From NCBI RefSeq assembly GCF_014633365.1, contig NC_068351.1, positions 20,945,366-21,009,365 of the forward strand: a DNA stretch of 64,000 nt, in the 5' to 3' direction. The position numbers were made by a program, and so were the translations under genes. Shown here one piece after another: positions 36,201-51,200 of the stretch. How positions within the stretch are numbered: position 1 is the first letter of the stretch; every line of letters begins with the position of its first letter. Origin of the DNA: Diospyros lotus (taxonomy: Eukaryota; Streptophyta; Magnoliopsida; Ericales; Ebenaceae). The notes beneath the pieces are model-generated. The model had not been told where the DNA came from. It ran no database searches and worked only from the letters and a program-made list of their open reading frames with translations.

Positions 36201-39200
36201 CTTATATATAGCCTAACGGCCTTCCCACATGCACTCATGTGCAATACAATAAATAGCCTAACTGCCTATAGCTAAGGACAAAGTCCTATAAGAGAAAAAG
36301 GAAAGAGAATTACAATTATTATGCAATGCAAGTAGGCCACTACTACTATATTTACTAATCGATCCTCGGGAATCCTTAAGGTTGTGACAATTCCCCCCCT
36401 TGAGAGAGTTCTTGTCCCCAAGAACTTACAACGATTACACTGCTGATTCTTCATCTAATACCAGCTCTCTACTTGGCCTATTCCTCTTGCTCTCTTTCTC
36501 CATCTAGGCCTATTCCTCTTTGCCCTTATGTTCTCATCAACTGGAACAAAACCACGGGTTAGCACCATAACTCGTACAATGGCAATCAAGGTTACATCTA
36601 CCTCCAAGGTGTAATAGACTATTCCCCTTGGGTTTGCAATAGCTACCCAATCAAGATTGCTGGTACTCGTGGTCTAGGGATCCAGTATGGTGCCAAAACT
36701 TGTCAATATGTCCACATCAAGTGACTTTAATGAATTTAGCCGCTCCCTGCCATAGGTAGCAGCTGAAACCTGCAACCCTACAACCTCCAAATGATGATCA
36801 TTTTGAAACTCACACATTCGACCAATTACCACATATGTTCCCATCTTCTCATCATCTTCGATGTTGGCTATTTTGAATCCAAAGGGTTGACCAACTAGTT
36901 CTCTAGTCATTTGCTCATCCTTCAATGCAATAATCAAGCATTCGAATTTGCCAGTTGGAGGAAGAACCAACACAGCAGCGGGAGTTTTGTTCTCGTCGGC
37001 AAAACCTTTGACTTCTTCCACTATCTCCCTTAGCTTTTCTCCAACTACAATTGGCTTCCAACATTCCTCATAACTTTGAATCTACTGTTGGTGGAGAGAA
37101 CTACTATTAGGGTCATAACTCGTAGAAGATTTCCCTTGGCTGAAAGAGAAATCAGCCTCTCTTTTTTCAAGGAGTGTGTCTTGCTCCACTAAAACTCCAG
37201 CTTTAGTTACCTCTGTTTCCACCAGCACTAAAAACGGGTTTGCACCTATTGCAATTTGGCTTGCACTTTCTAAAATGGCAGCAACACCATCATATTGTTT
37301 AGTGCTAGTCTTTTATGTTGGTGGTAAGATTTCCTCTAACTAGTACTGTCTTCACTTTCTTGTTGCCTATTTTAACCCAAGCCAAAGAATCCTCGGCTTT
37401 TCCTGAAACGACATCCCCCACATTAGCCGATTCTTCATATATTGGGCTAGACACCCGCGGTAATGTAAGGGACTTTGCTTCCTTTGTCAATTCCTTTAAT
37501 AACCTTTCGTTTTTTTCCTACTAGCTCTCATTAGGCACATCCAAATGTATTAGCTCTTCCCTTGGCTGCAAAACAACCTTAACGACTTTTTCTGTCAGAA
37601 TTTTTGAATCCCCTTTCGGTAGTCCAACATCATCTTCTTTTTGTTCATTGGAATATTTCAGAAGCTCACTCCCTACACTTTTCTCCTCCAAGAGTCCTCT
37701 GTTATGGTAACTCAATTCTGATGATTGATTGTTTGAATCAATCATCTTTTGGTTAGAATTTCCAGAGCGGTCATCTGCAACACTCCTCGAAGAGTTCAAT
37801 GGGAAAATTGACGTTATATCCCTTGGTTAGCATCCTTGCAAACACCTGCAGCTGCTCTTGTAGCACACAACCTATTTCCACGCTCGATTCGTGTATCATT
37901 CTTCTTGTTTCCTTGTCCAATTGGATGAACTCACTCATTATCAAACTTTTTTTCCCATGCCTGAGGCTTCTGGCCAAACTCCTCATGATGTTTGCCTCCA
38001 ACTGAAAATGCAACATTCTTCTGTTGCAAGTTAGGCTCCACTCGTTTCATGTGTGCACTGCTTCCCATGGCCTCACGAGCAGGACATCCCACTGAAAATG
38101 TAGCATTCTTTTGCTTCAATTGAGGCTCCCATGTTCTCATGCGTGCTTTGCCCGTTATGGAAAAAATTTCACGAGCGGGACAAGCCACAAGCCAAGAACC
38201 AGGAGCTTTGTCTATTCTAAATCCTGCACTTCCCTTCTGTAACTGCCTCACCCAGTCACCTCTGAAATTGATCCAATAAGTGGCAAATTGTAGTCGTTGT
38301 TTCGCGTTAGGGTCAAGTTTGTTGTAGGAGCGAAAGAAGTCGCGTAGTTGCAATGATTTGATCGGCCTTCTAGAGTCTAGGATCGCCATCATAAGTGAAA
38401 ATCGATCGCTACAGCGGTCACCTTCATAATCGAGATCGCCGTAGTCAGAATTGATCTTAATCGCTTGCTGCTCCTGGTTTTCTGTAATTGCCTTCAATTT
38501 TCGACAGTCAAGATCGGTGCATCGGAATCAATTGGCCAAGTCGTCTTCTAATTCCAAGCCTCAAATATCAGTCGACCTCACCTCCTTGTGTGTCGGACTC
38601 AATTTCCGAGATTCAACCTGAAATTAATCAACAAAGAACTGTCGCGACTAAGGAATTTCGTCAGAAATCAGTTGGAACCGGCTGAGAGCCACTCCTCCTA
38701 CTTCTTTAGATTCGAACAGACACTCACCTCCTTGTGCATCGGAATCAATTCTGAGATTTAACCGAGGATCTCCTAGTTGCTTTTCTGTCTCGAATGCCCA
38801 ATTTATCGAAATAATCGGAATTGCACTATAAGAAGAAACTGAAGGCTAAGGTTCTGCTCTAGGAGTCGTCTTTGCCTTGTCTTCTCGTCTGCGCACTCTG
38901 ATTATCGCTTAAACCTCCGATCAGCTGAACTGATTGTAGACGATCACACTTGCTGGTTCAGTGATTTCTCTAGACCCTCTTCACTAACTCATTGGAATTC
39001 TACCAAATCGTCGGAATTTTAGCACTGGAATTGCCCGAGCTACTCACCTTCCTTGAGAGATTGTGATGCAACCTACAAAGTTCTTCAGAATTGAGAATTG
39101 TTGGTTGCCGTAGTTTGTGAATTGGCTTCCAAATCGCTGAATCTGCTTCACCCTTCCACTTTGAGCAATACTTATGGAAAGTTGCGATCGGCGTCAACCT

Positions 39201-42200
39201 CCGGCTCTTTCGAAATTCAATTTGGGAGACGCTCGCCAGTTCCGAATTTTGCTACTAGATTTGCTTCGCCTATCACCCAATGTATCCTCGCTTGGACCAC
39301 AGGAATTGGATTAGCTAGATTTACTTTTGTCGCCTTCTTGAATCGCGACTGCAACAGTTGAAGTCCGTGAATTCTGTCATGGTTAAGAAAGTTTGTGGAA
39401 TCCATGAATCATTGCTCAATCAATTGCAACGAGAGTCGTCATAATCAATTTATCAAAATTGCATGAACCACAACCGTAGAACGACTGCTCTAATATCAAT
39501 TGTTATGTACCTAGGGTTGGATTGGAAGTTGAGATAAATTAAAGGAGTTCGGAGTCAAGAACAAAATGATTGGAGAGGGAAATTAGACAGAAATGGGGGA
39601 AGTAATTAGAGAGAAACGAGGGAGAGTTCCAGAGGGAAATGGGAGGGAGATTGAGAGAATTCTGAGAGGGAAATCAGAGTATTCAATTATCAATTCAAAC
39701 ATAATCCTGCCCATCCTCTATGGCTTATATATAGCCTACTAACCTTCCCACATGCACCCATGTGCAATACAACAAATAGCTTAATTGCCTATAGCTAAGG
39801 ACAAAGTTCTATAAGAGAAAAAGGAAAGAGAATTACAATTGTTGTGCAATGCAAGTAGGCTACTACTACTATATTTATTAATTGATCCTTGAGAATCCTT
39901 GGGGTTGTGACACTGGTATCTTTTGCCATGTCTCTGCCACATTTGTGTTCTTATTTCTCTAAATTGTTCTGTTTGCCTGTCCATGTTCGGGTTTTGTATT
40001 TGAAATTGGAACTTTGATAGAGAAATCTACATTGTGTTGATTTGGAGAATAATCAAATATTATTTGCCTCCAAAAGATGGGGCGGATTGGCAAGAAAGCT
40101 AAACTGTTATTAAGTAGGATATAAGCTTTGGTACTTAGGGACATATTAGATGAGAAATCCAGTGAGGATTTATGGATACGAGATAAGAGGATGTGAACAA
40201 GTTATGAGATAGGATTATCACAGTTAAAGTTGTTATAGGTGAAGAGATTATGACTTTTGCCTATGGTTATGCCTGGAAGTGGGATTGGAGATGAGACAAT
40301 TTTGGTAGCAATAGTAGATGAGAAAGAAAACATTGTAAGAGGTGATTTTGAATGGTCATGTGCATTGAGACATGAGAGAGTATAGAAATGTGCTTGGAAG
40401 GCATGGCTTCGGAGAAAAAATAATGAAGGAAAATCAATTTTGGATTTGTTGACAACATATGGATAGGTATAGAAATGTGCATGGAGGTAATGGTTTTAGA
40501 GGGAAAAATAATGTGGCAAAAGTTATTTTGAATTTCGTCATGACATACAACATTATTGTATCTAATATTATTTTGAAGAAACAGGTTGGACATTTGATCA
40601 CATATAAAAATGGCTTATCGATTACTCAACTAGTCTTCTTTGATAAGGCAAAATGATCGATTATGGTTAATGAAACTATTCAATGTGATCCTTTATTTGA
40701 GGAGTAGGCTTAATGATGGAGACATTCTTTTATAGACTTAGTCTACCTACACAAGGTAGACTAAGCCAATCAAATACTAAATAAATTAAACATTTTAAAT
40801 GGTGGAAGGTCCAAATTGAAGTTTGTTAAGTGAAAATTTAAACCTTCAAATTATCTTGCTTTTCTTAAATGACGGGAGAAAGATATTTGGCTTATAATGA
40901 CCAAGTAGATTTTAGAAGTTGGGATAATTACAGAAAGTTCAAGCGCAAGGTAATTGGGCAAAGGTTGAGGAATTAAGGTTTGAAGACTAATTGGTTCATG
41001 CCTAGTATGTTAACAATGGAAGCTATCTACTTGTTGCGTTGTTTGATTGAAAGGTTTAGAGATAAATGAAAGGATTTACACATGGTTGAAAAGAAAACTT
41101 ATAATTTGAATCTTGAAAAGAAATCTTATGGAGGCTCTTAGTGTAGAAGTGAGTCTGAGGCCCCGTTTAGCCTTGAGTTGAGGTGAGGTGAGTGGGTTGA
41201 GATGCAGTGAGTTAGATGAGCTGAGGTGAGTTTGATTATGTAAAAGTGCTTTTTAAAAGACTAAAATTGAGTTGAGTTAGAATGTTAAATGACTAAAAAG
41301 GACATAATAATTATAATTACATATAAATATGTATGAACTGAATTATATATAAACTAATTATACATAAATTATATTATTACACAAAAGTATATTTTAACAA
41401 TCTTTGTATAATTTGATGAGGTTGAGTTGAGTTAAAATGTTGACTAAAAAGGACATAAATAAACTATGGGTATTTTACAAAAAAGATTAGTTATGGAATA
41501 TATATTATTTAAAAGACATATTTTAATAAATTGATAATGACAGAATATGTAATTAATATGAAAATGTATTTATTTTAACAAAAGAAAGAAAGAAAGAAGT
41601 AAAGAGACAGAAATTTGGTTAGGGTTTTTATGGGACATAGACAGAATTAAAATTCGTATTAGTTCTTTTAAAAGGGTAAAATGGGTATATTGAAGGAAAA
41701 TTTTATAACCCACCCCAACCCTTGCCATTTTGGTGCGGCTGAGTTAAGCCATCTCAACTTCACTCAAGTGAGGTGAGTTGAGAAATTTGAAGTGATACCA
41801 AACACTATCCTAGAGTTGAGGCTCAAACTCAACTCAACCCACCTCTCATCTCAATGCCAAACGCCCCGTGAGTGGATTTAAATACAGTTTATTGACAACG
41901 TGTGATAGGATTTTTGGAGAAGATAGTAAAGACTTTCCTATTACAATTGAAATGTATCATGAACCTTCCATGATTTTTTACCTTGTTAGTCTAGTAATGG
42001 ATGATTTCACTAAGAATATTTCAGAAGCGGGGCCTTGGTGTATGTTGTTTGCGCATAACATTGTTTTAGTAGATGAAATAAATAAGGTATGCATGGATAC
42101 TAAGCTTGAGTTACGGGGAGAATTTATTTTCAAGGGCTTCAAGTTGTGCAGGCTGAAAATTGAATATATAAAGTGTTTTAAGTATAACAAAAATAAAAGT

Positions 42201-45200
42201 GTGGATGATGCAATGGTGAGACTTGAAGGTCAATTTAAATATCTTAGATTAAGTGTTCAAAATGATGGAAAAATTGATTATTGAGGATGTTAACTCCATA
42301 GTAAATGTAAGATAATTAAAGTGGAGAAGTCCTTTATCATTTTATGGTGTATTTTAAAGTTCTGTTAAAGAGAAAAAAAATTTATTGGATGGCTATATGG
42401 CTATATCTATTGTATAGTACAAAATGTTGGGCAGTTAAGCACCAAAATATGTGCATAATTGGATGAAGATGTTACGGTGGAGGCATGACCATACAAGAAA
42501 AGGGATAATTAGAAATAAGGTTACTCATAACAAGGTTGTAGTGGCGCCTATTGAACATAAGATGTACAAGATATGTTTAAAATTGTTTAGACACATTAGG
42601 AGAAGATCAATAGACACCCATATAAGGAGAGTGGATGGAATGGAAAATGCTTGCAGCAAAAGAGGTAAGAGGGAGACCGGAGAAAATTTGGTGAAAACCT
42701 TTTTGGTGTGACATAGATATAATGGCCATGAAGAAGATATAATCTTGCATAGAGATGATTGGCAAGTTAGGATCCATCTAGCCAACTTTGCCTAGTGGGA
42801 TTAAGGGTTGGTAGGGTGGTGTATGATTATTATTATAATATTATTATTTTTTTGGTTGGGGAGGGGGGATGTTTGCAATTCTGTTTTGTTAGCATTCTTT
42901 TGGAACAATAATTTGAATTGCTATATAAAATGCCAAACATGAAATATTTTGAGCACAATTCAAAAATATTTTGAATGCACAAGAACAATGATGAAAATTC
43001 TAGAAAGATAAGGAAATACAATAGAAACAAAACCTAAAAATTTAGTATGTTTATATAGAGCTCAATGTGCATAATTTGGGAATAAATCCAATATAAACTA
43101 TTGTGTAAACTGAGCAAGTATATGGTATCTTTATTATTTCACTGTGAGTCTGTTGAAACTGTAGAAAACTGAATGAAATTGATTAGGATGATTCTCCAGT
43201 AATTCAGAATATACACGGTGATGTCCTCTTATAAAGGAGTAGGGAAACTACATAAGGAAAACTATCTTCTACAAGAAATACAACATAAGAAAAGGATACA
43301 TATTTACATTCTTAGGAAAGTTTCCTAAAGCTGAATTAGGAAAGATCCTATTCCAAATTAGGAAGCTTCTAAAATTGCATACTATGACCATCACACACAT
43401 CCTCGTTCTCCAACACTCCCTTTCAAGTTGGTGAATGAATGTTTATCATTCTTAGTTTGCTTATTAGATTTTCAAACCTTTTTACAGCTAGCCCTTTAGT
43501 GAGAACATATGCCACTTGATTTTCTGATGGCACGGAGGGAATCTAAAATAAGCCTGCATCCAACTTTTCCTTAATGAAGTGTCAGTCTATTTCGATATGG
43601 TTTGTCCTGTCATGCTGAACAAGATTATGAGCAATACTAATAGCTGACTGATTATCACAAAATAGTTCAATAGGACCTTGCACTTTGATCTTCAAATCCT
43701 CTAGGATGATCAATCGCAACAACTCACACAAACCAAGGACCATACTCTTAAATTCTGCCTCTGCACTTGATCTTGCCACAATGCCTTGTTTCTTGCTTCT
43801 TACTTCTCTAAGACACTAGATTGCCCCCTAAAAACACACAATATCCAGTAGTGGATCTCCTATCAATTAGAGATCCTCCATAATTAGTATCAATAAATCA
43901 TTTGATACTTACCCTTGTTTAAACAGAATGCCCTTGTGTGGTGTAGCTTTTAGGTAGTTTAGGATCCTCTTTACTGCATGCATATGCTTCTCAGTTGGGC
44001 TGTGCATGAATTGGCTTATTAGGTTGATAGCAAAGGTTATGTCAGGTTTAATATGGGAGAGGTATATTAGCCTGCTCACCAACCTTTGGAACCTCCCCTT
44101 ATCAATTGCCTCACCATTAGGATTCTCCTGCAGTTTGATGTTAGGCTCTACGGGTATGCTAGCTTCTTTTCCCCCTATCATACCTGTTTCAGCTAGCAAA
44201 TCAAGTACATACTTACGTTGAGATAGGAAAATTCCAGCCATAGAGTATGTTACTTCAATCCCCAAAAAATATTTGAGTGCTCCAGAGTCTTTAATTTCGA
44301 ATTCCTCGTCTAAATTTTCCTTGGAATATGCTATTCTTCTTCATTATTCCTTATAACCACAATGTTATCAACATTTACCAACAAGGCAGTTACCTTTTCT
44401 CCCAAATGCTTGATAAAGAGGTTATGATCCCCTTTACTTTGATGGTATCCTATAGATTTCATGGCCTTAGAAAACCTGCCAAACCAGCCTTGTGGGGACT
44501 GCTTGAGCCCATACAAAACCTTCAAGTCTGCACACTTTCCCTGCACCTTCTTCCTGAAATCCCGGAGGCAACTCCATAAACACCTCTTTCTCTAAATCTC
44601 TATGCAAGAATGCATTTTTTATATCTAGCTGCTGCAGTTTCCACCCAAAATTGGCTGCTAGAGACATGAGAACCCTTACAATGGTCATCTTTGCCATGTG
44701 GGCAAAAGTCTCAAGGTAGTCTATGTCATAGGACTGTGTATAGCCCTTGGCCACCAGTTTGGCTTTATACTGTTTTAGGGTTCCATCAGCCTTGTATTTT
44801 AAATTGAATATTCACCTGTAGCCCACTGGATTGACTCCCTTGGATCTAGACACCAATTCCCATGTCTGATTTTTATTTAGGGCTCTCATCTCCTCCATCA
44901 TAGCCTCCTTCTAGTTTCAATCTTTTAGAGCCTCCTCTATTGATTTTGGAATAACAATAGCATCCAAAAATGTTAGGAAGCTCTTATAGTTTTGGGAAAG
45001 GCGGTGATAGGACAGATAATTGGGTCAGGGATGTTTTGTATAGTTTCAAACTCCTTTCCTTACAGCAATGGGTAGGTCCAAATCAGTAGGTTTAGGATTA
45101 GATAGGGCTGAAACTGATGGAATAGAAACTGCTTGTTGCTTGAATTCCATACCTTGGTCAGGATTTGATGTTGATGCAGGCTGAGGATTTTCAATGGGCT

Positions 45201-48200
45201 GTCTTCTTTTGAATACATAAGGAGAGCCCTGAAACCTAACCGGAGATGGCAGCTCATGAATTGCTTGATCATTACAGCTTGTATGTTGAGGAGAGGAATA
45301 AGGAGAGGAAGTATGCTGGGGAGTGGAATAAGGAAGAAGGGTAGGAGACTGTTTAGTACCGGTAGGCTCACTAGAGCTTGGTATTGCTGATCCTAGGCTT
45401 GGGAAGAAATTCCTAGTCTTGATCATCATACCCTACAGTCTCCCCCTGAGGACTAACTTGAAGAGAACCAAAAAATGACTGAGATTCTATAAAGGTGACA
45501 TCTTTGGAGACATAAAATTTCCGAGAGGTAGGGTTGTAACATTTATAGTCTTTTTGGGTAGGAGAATACTCAAGAAAGACACACCGAAGAGCTCTAGGAT
45601 CAAGTTTGTCCCGATTAGTTTTAGGAATGTGAACAAAACACACACAACCAAACACTCCAAGGGGAAGAGGAGTATGCAAACTCAAATCTGGAAAAAAGGA
45701 TGCTAGACAGTGAAAGGACTATGGTTGTTTAGGACCTTAGATGGAACCCTGTTAATCACATAAGTTGTTGTTAGAACAACTTCCCCCCAAAAGTGTTTAG
45801 GCACATGGTGATGGTGGAGAAGAGATCTAGCCACATCAAGGAGATGTCTCATCTTCTGTTCAGCTACTCCATTTTGTTGTGGAGTATCTATGTAGGGAGA
45901 TTCATAAACTATCCACTCTTGTTGGAAAAACTGATGCAAGTGATTGTTGAAATAATCCCTTGCATTATCAGCACGAAATTTTTGAATGGAGGTGCCAAAT
46001 TGAGTGGTAATCATTTTGCAAAAATAAGGCAAGACAGTCCCAATGGAAGTTTTATCTTTTAATAGAAAAATCCAACACACATGAGTATAATCATTTATAA
46101 AAGAAATAAACCATATTGCCCTAGAACAATTGGGTATTTTGGATGGCCCCCAAACATCAGAATGGATTAAACAAAATGGTTTAGATGACAATTTATTGCT
46201 GATTGGATAAGACACCTGATGGTGTTTAGTAATCACACACACATCACACTAAAAACTACTAGGGTCTAGAGTCTTAAATAAGGTGGGAAACATACTTTTT
46301 AATAGAACAAAAGGAGGATGACCTAGTCTAAAATGATAAAGCCAAAGGTTGGAAAGATCTGAGGTTGACTGGGATGAACAAGCAACCCTTGGTTACCTCC
46401 CTTTAGGGCAATCACTCTCCCTTTGTAAGACATAAAGACAATTATGTTCCTCAGTCACACCAATCATCTTCCCCTTGTCCATAGCCTGAAATTTACACAT
46501 ATGAGGAGAGAAAATAGCATGGCAATTCAGTTCTTTAGTAAGTTGATGAATAGAAATAAGATTGGTAGCCAAATTAGGTACATGAAGTACTTGTTTGATG
46601 GATAACTTAGGTCTAAGATTGACCTTGCCCTATCCATGGATGGGAATTGAGGTTCCATTGGTAATGGTTTTCTGTTTGGTGGTTTCAAGAGGCTCATATG
46701 ACTCAAAAACATGGACGTTAGGGGTCATGTGATCGGTGGCTCCTGAAACTAGGATCCATGTTATTCCTATCAGTTTTAGAGGCTGAAAAAGAACCATAAT
46801 TTAGGTAGTTACCTTGCTGATTTGTCCTTAGAAATTTTTTTAACTTGTTAATCTCCTTAGCATTCAACTAATTAAGATCAGATCCATTGGATTCTATCTT
46901 ATCAGAGGACCCTACTTCCTCTTACTCCTTGCTTGAGAGATAAACCTAGTATTTTAGATTCTTGAATCCTCCCATCTTGCTCAAAACAATTTCCTTCCCA
47001 TGGAGTTTGAAGCAAGTCTCCCTAGTGTGTCTAGGTTTCTTGCAATAGCTACACCATAGTCCTTCGCGACCTGAATTCTTAGTTTGAGCCTTTGATTTTC
47101 CTACTTTAAACCTTGCTCCTTCTTTGTTACTGGTCATCATGGCAGAACCTTCAGAAGTATTCTCATTGAGTATAGCACCCCTCTGGTTTTCTTCATTTCT
47201 AACAATGACAAATACTTCATTAAGGGTAGAGAGTTTATCTCTACCAAGCACCTAAATCCTCACCTGATCAAATTGTGGATTGAGGCATGCAAGGAATTCA
47301 ACAATCCTATCTCGCTTAGAAATTCGATTGAGGGTGGCATCATCCTCACTGCACACCATTTTGATCTCCTGATAGTGATCAAGTTCTAGCCATAAGCCCT
47401 TCATCTTATTATAGTATTCTGTTATAGTTAATGGCCCTTGCCTAGTACCACTAATCTTGATCTTAATCTCAAAGATTATCGAGGCATCTTGGAGCTTAGA
47501 GTAGGTTTGCTTCACTGTTCCCAAATCTCCTTTGCTGAACTTAAAAACATAAAATTCTTATTAACCTCAGGTTGCATTACACTTCATAGCCAAGATATAA
47601 TGAGGGAGTCCTTAACATCCCATGTCGCCAAAGTGGGATCTGACTCTTGGAGGAAGGGCAGTCAAGTGGCTGATCTTCCCCCAGCTTTTGAGGAAGGCCC
47701 TTATGAGTTGAGCCCACTGCAAGTAGTTCCTACCATCTAGGCAGTAGGAATGATGTATATCGGGCAAATCTCCGACTCCAGTTGGCTGTTCTACTGGAGT
47801 TGATTCTCCAATTGTTGGGGTGGGTGTAGCTTCAAAGAATTCTGACATGTTCACCGGAATAATTGGTAGAACAAAGAAGAAGCAATGAAGGCTTAGAAGG
47901 AACGGAAGGGAAACTGTGCAGTGAAGGCACACTAGGATTTTAGGCGGACTGGGCTGGTATCGTAGGCTCTAATACCATGTAGAAAACTGAATGAAATTGA
48001 TTGGGATGATCCTCCAATAATTCAGAATATACACGGTGATGTCCTTTTATAGAGGATTAGGGAAACTACATAAGAAAAACTACCTACTACTAGAAATACA
48101 ACATAAGGAAAGGATACATATTTACATTCTTAGGAAAGTTTCCTAAAGCTGAATTGGGAAAGATCTTATTCCAGATTAGGAGACTTCTAAAACTGCATAC

Positions 48201-51200
48201 TATGACTATCACACACATCTTTGTTCACCAACAGAAACACAAAAATTTTAGGTTTGGACCATTTTTCCCCATCAGTTCTCTAGGAAGCCAAACTTTTTGG
48301 TTACTTAATTGGAAAAGAGATGATATTATTGCCAAATATAGTTAGTGAAAAACTGTGGGTTTAGAACTATGCATGTCTCACTTACAGAACACTAACATAA
48401 CAACCATGCACAATTCATTATATGCCTTTTCCTGGTTGAACAGAAAATTGGATTTTTCTAACAAGAAAAACAGTATCATTTTTTATCCTGAATGATAGAG
48501 CTGTGATAGATAGCATTATGTGGAACATAATTGGTTGGGATTAGTATCATGGATTTCTTTTCTTTTTTTTTGTTTCAAAGACTAACTAGTTTGACAGGTT
48601 TTTATTTTGTGAAAATTAGTATTTCTAAAGGTCAGACTTATGGAACGTAGATTACTCTTTTGTTTTTTTTTTTTTTCGCGGGGTGGGGGCGCTCTGACCA
48701 TAAAATGTGAACTTTGTGGGAAAAAGATGCCGTGAGCTGAAAAAGTTTGTCTGGATTTTATAAGTTCTCTTTTCAGTAATTTTTAAGTAATTTAAATTTA
48801 AATTTACTTTTAACATTCACTATTTTGTTGTATTTTTTAATATATAAAAGTTTCATATGAATTAAAACCTAAAAAATCCCCTGTAATTGAACAATTCTGA
48901 AAATAATAAAGGCTAATAGAAGCTTTTTGTTAGGTTCTTTAAGACTTATTTAATATCTGGAAGGAATTTCTTAAAGTTTACTTTATTTTTTTGATATGTA
49001 ATATGCCCAAATTATTATTTACCTGGATTATGAGTTCCTGTTTACATGGATGCTAATACCTGATTATAGTATTTCTTATCTTTTCATTGTTTGGATATTT
49101 CAACTTTTGCAGACGTTCAGTTTCTTCCTATTTCTGGCCTTCTTGGTTCAAATATGAAAACAAGGATGGACAAAAATATTTGTCCTTGGTGGAATGGGCC
49201 GTGCCTTTTTGAAGTTCTTGATGCTGTTGAAGTTCCCCCCCGTGATCCTAAAGGTCCATTTAGGTGTGGTAGTGCCTTCACTTAATTTTGTTTTACACTA
49301 CTTGTTCCTCTTTCTGGATGTCTAGTCAATATGGTACTTGTTCCTTCCCCCCTGATTCACATAGAACTACGAAAGGTTGTAACGTTAGTAATATGTTTTC
49401 AATCTGATTGGGGAAAGTTAAATGGTGGTCTTGGAATTCTTTAGCAATGAGAATGCCTGAATTTGTTTTTGATTGTATTTTTTTTCTTTTTCTCAGTATA
49501 AAATGGTAGTACGAAAGTCATTTTCTACTTAGGTTTATATGTATTGGTGTTGTTTCTTTGTTTCCCTGCAAGACATAGGCTTTGTGTTTTTCTTTGCACA
49601 AATACATTTGGTTATTTTTCTTTTGACTGCTCAGTTACTAGATATTTAATTTTGCTTCTCATTGTGGAGCTGAGAACAACAAGGGCACTGTGTGGATTAG
49701 CCATTTCATTGCAACAATGATTTTTCTTAATGTCAGGTTATTATAATGGTAAAGTTAATTTTTACTTTGTAGGATGCCAATTATTGACAAGTTCAAGGAC
49801 ATGGGAACAGTTGTAATGGGGAAAGCGGAATCTGGCTGCGTGTGCGAAGGTGATAGCTTGTTGGTCATGCCAAATAAGGTGTCTCCTTTTTTCTTCCACC
49901 TGGTCTAATTTAACTTTATGAACTCATGAATTTGATTGTTGAGATTCTTTAACTTTTATGCTTTCATCTGCAGGCTCATGTAAAAGTTCTGGCCATTTAC
50001 TGTGATGAAGATAAAGTTAGGTATGCTGGACCTGGTGAAAATCTAAGGATTAGATTATCTGGAATTGAGGAGGAGGATATATTATCTGGTTTCGTTTTAT
50101 GCTGTGCAGGTAAGTTTCTTTAGATGCCATTAGTGTTACGAAGGTTGAAGTTCTTTTAGTCAGTATAAATGATTTTTTTCCCCTTCTTTGGGACTTACAA
50201 CGTCTGCCCCTGTAGCTTGATTAGGGTTGCTTCAGGGATGAACAAGTCCCTTACATGCATCTCTCATCCTTTTCACTTTGTCAGCAACAATTTCTTTGTA
50301 TCTTGCTGATCATTTGAGGATGGAACAATTTTAAAAAGATTTTTTTTTTCATCTTGTATGCATAAAAGAAAATCTTGTTTAAGTGCATCAACTCTTATTA
50401 TTTTTCTTGCGTCAGAAAGAACATGCTTCAAATATCATGACCTGCAAAGTAGTGTTCCCCACCACTCAGTCATGACTTAGGGTTATCAAAAGAAAATGGA
50501 ACCAAGTGATGTTGTAGAACAAAAATGCTACTTAGGGAGGAACTGTTGACTTCCACAAGGTTTGCAACCTTTCAGATATACAAGCATATTGTTTGTCAAC
50601 CTTGGGGATCTGCTAACTGCCAACACGAGGATTGATTGCTACACTACCAACTATCAAGGTGGAGCCCCACTGTTATCCCCTCCCAAACCTAGGGGATAAA
50701 TTTTAAGTTCCGGTACACAGTTTTATAATCTCTATCCACAAGCCTAACGGAAAAGGAGGCTTAACCTGACTTGTGGACCACTCACCCCACCTCATAGAAC
50801 CATAATTGGCAACAATAGCCCTGTGCTCACTTCTAAACCTCAATAGCACCTTAAATAAAAGAGCTTCGTTAAATGCCTTCAGCTTTTTTGGTTCATAGCT
50901 TCCCCACGAGCTAAGAAGACACGCTTTATCCCTTAGACTAGGTGTTACTTAGAATTGATCCCCATTATGTATTGAATAAAGATAATATGTATGTGGGAAT
51001 ACTAGATAGGTACTACTTATAAGAATGATCCTTCCTTCTGTTGACGAATACTGCCTCTTCCAAGAAGCAGGTCTGTTTCATGCTTTTTAATGAGACTATC
51101 CCAACTTCGGTTACTTAATTAACCTTAATAATAATATGTAATGACATTTTGCTATTATGATATACCATATTTTGTTACTAATTATTATGTATTACATTTT

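Larger units (their letters stand above)
35963..39912 (-). mobile_element. non-autonomous LTR retrotransposon with unrecognised ORF (copy 2)
   Basis: LTRs 35963-36389 (3') and 39501-39912 (5'); perfect 5-bp duplication CTGGT (35958-35962 and 39913-39917). The 3.1-kb interior has no gag-pol domains, but its minus strand shares protein blocks with the element at 18758-22375. The LTRs of the two copies differ in sequence, so they are related but separate subfamilies. Confidence 0.9.
43160..48233 (-). mobile_element. decayed Ty1/copia retrotransposon
   Basis: 5074 bp. Two 256-bp LTRs, a perfect 5-bp duplication GAAAC (43155-43159 and 48234-48238), a primer-binding site, and on the minus strand gag, integrase, RT, RNase H in the copia order (integrase before RT). 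Multiple frameshifts and stops. Confidence 0.95.
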
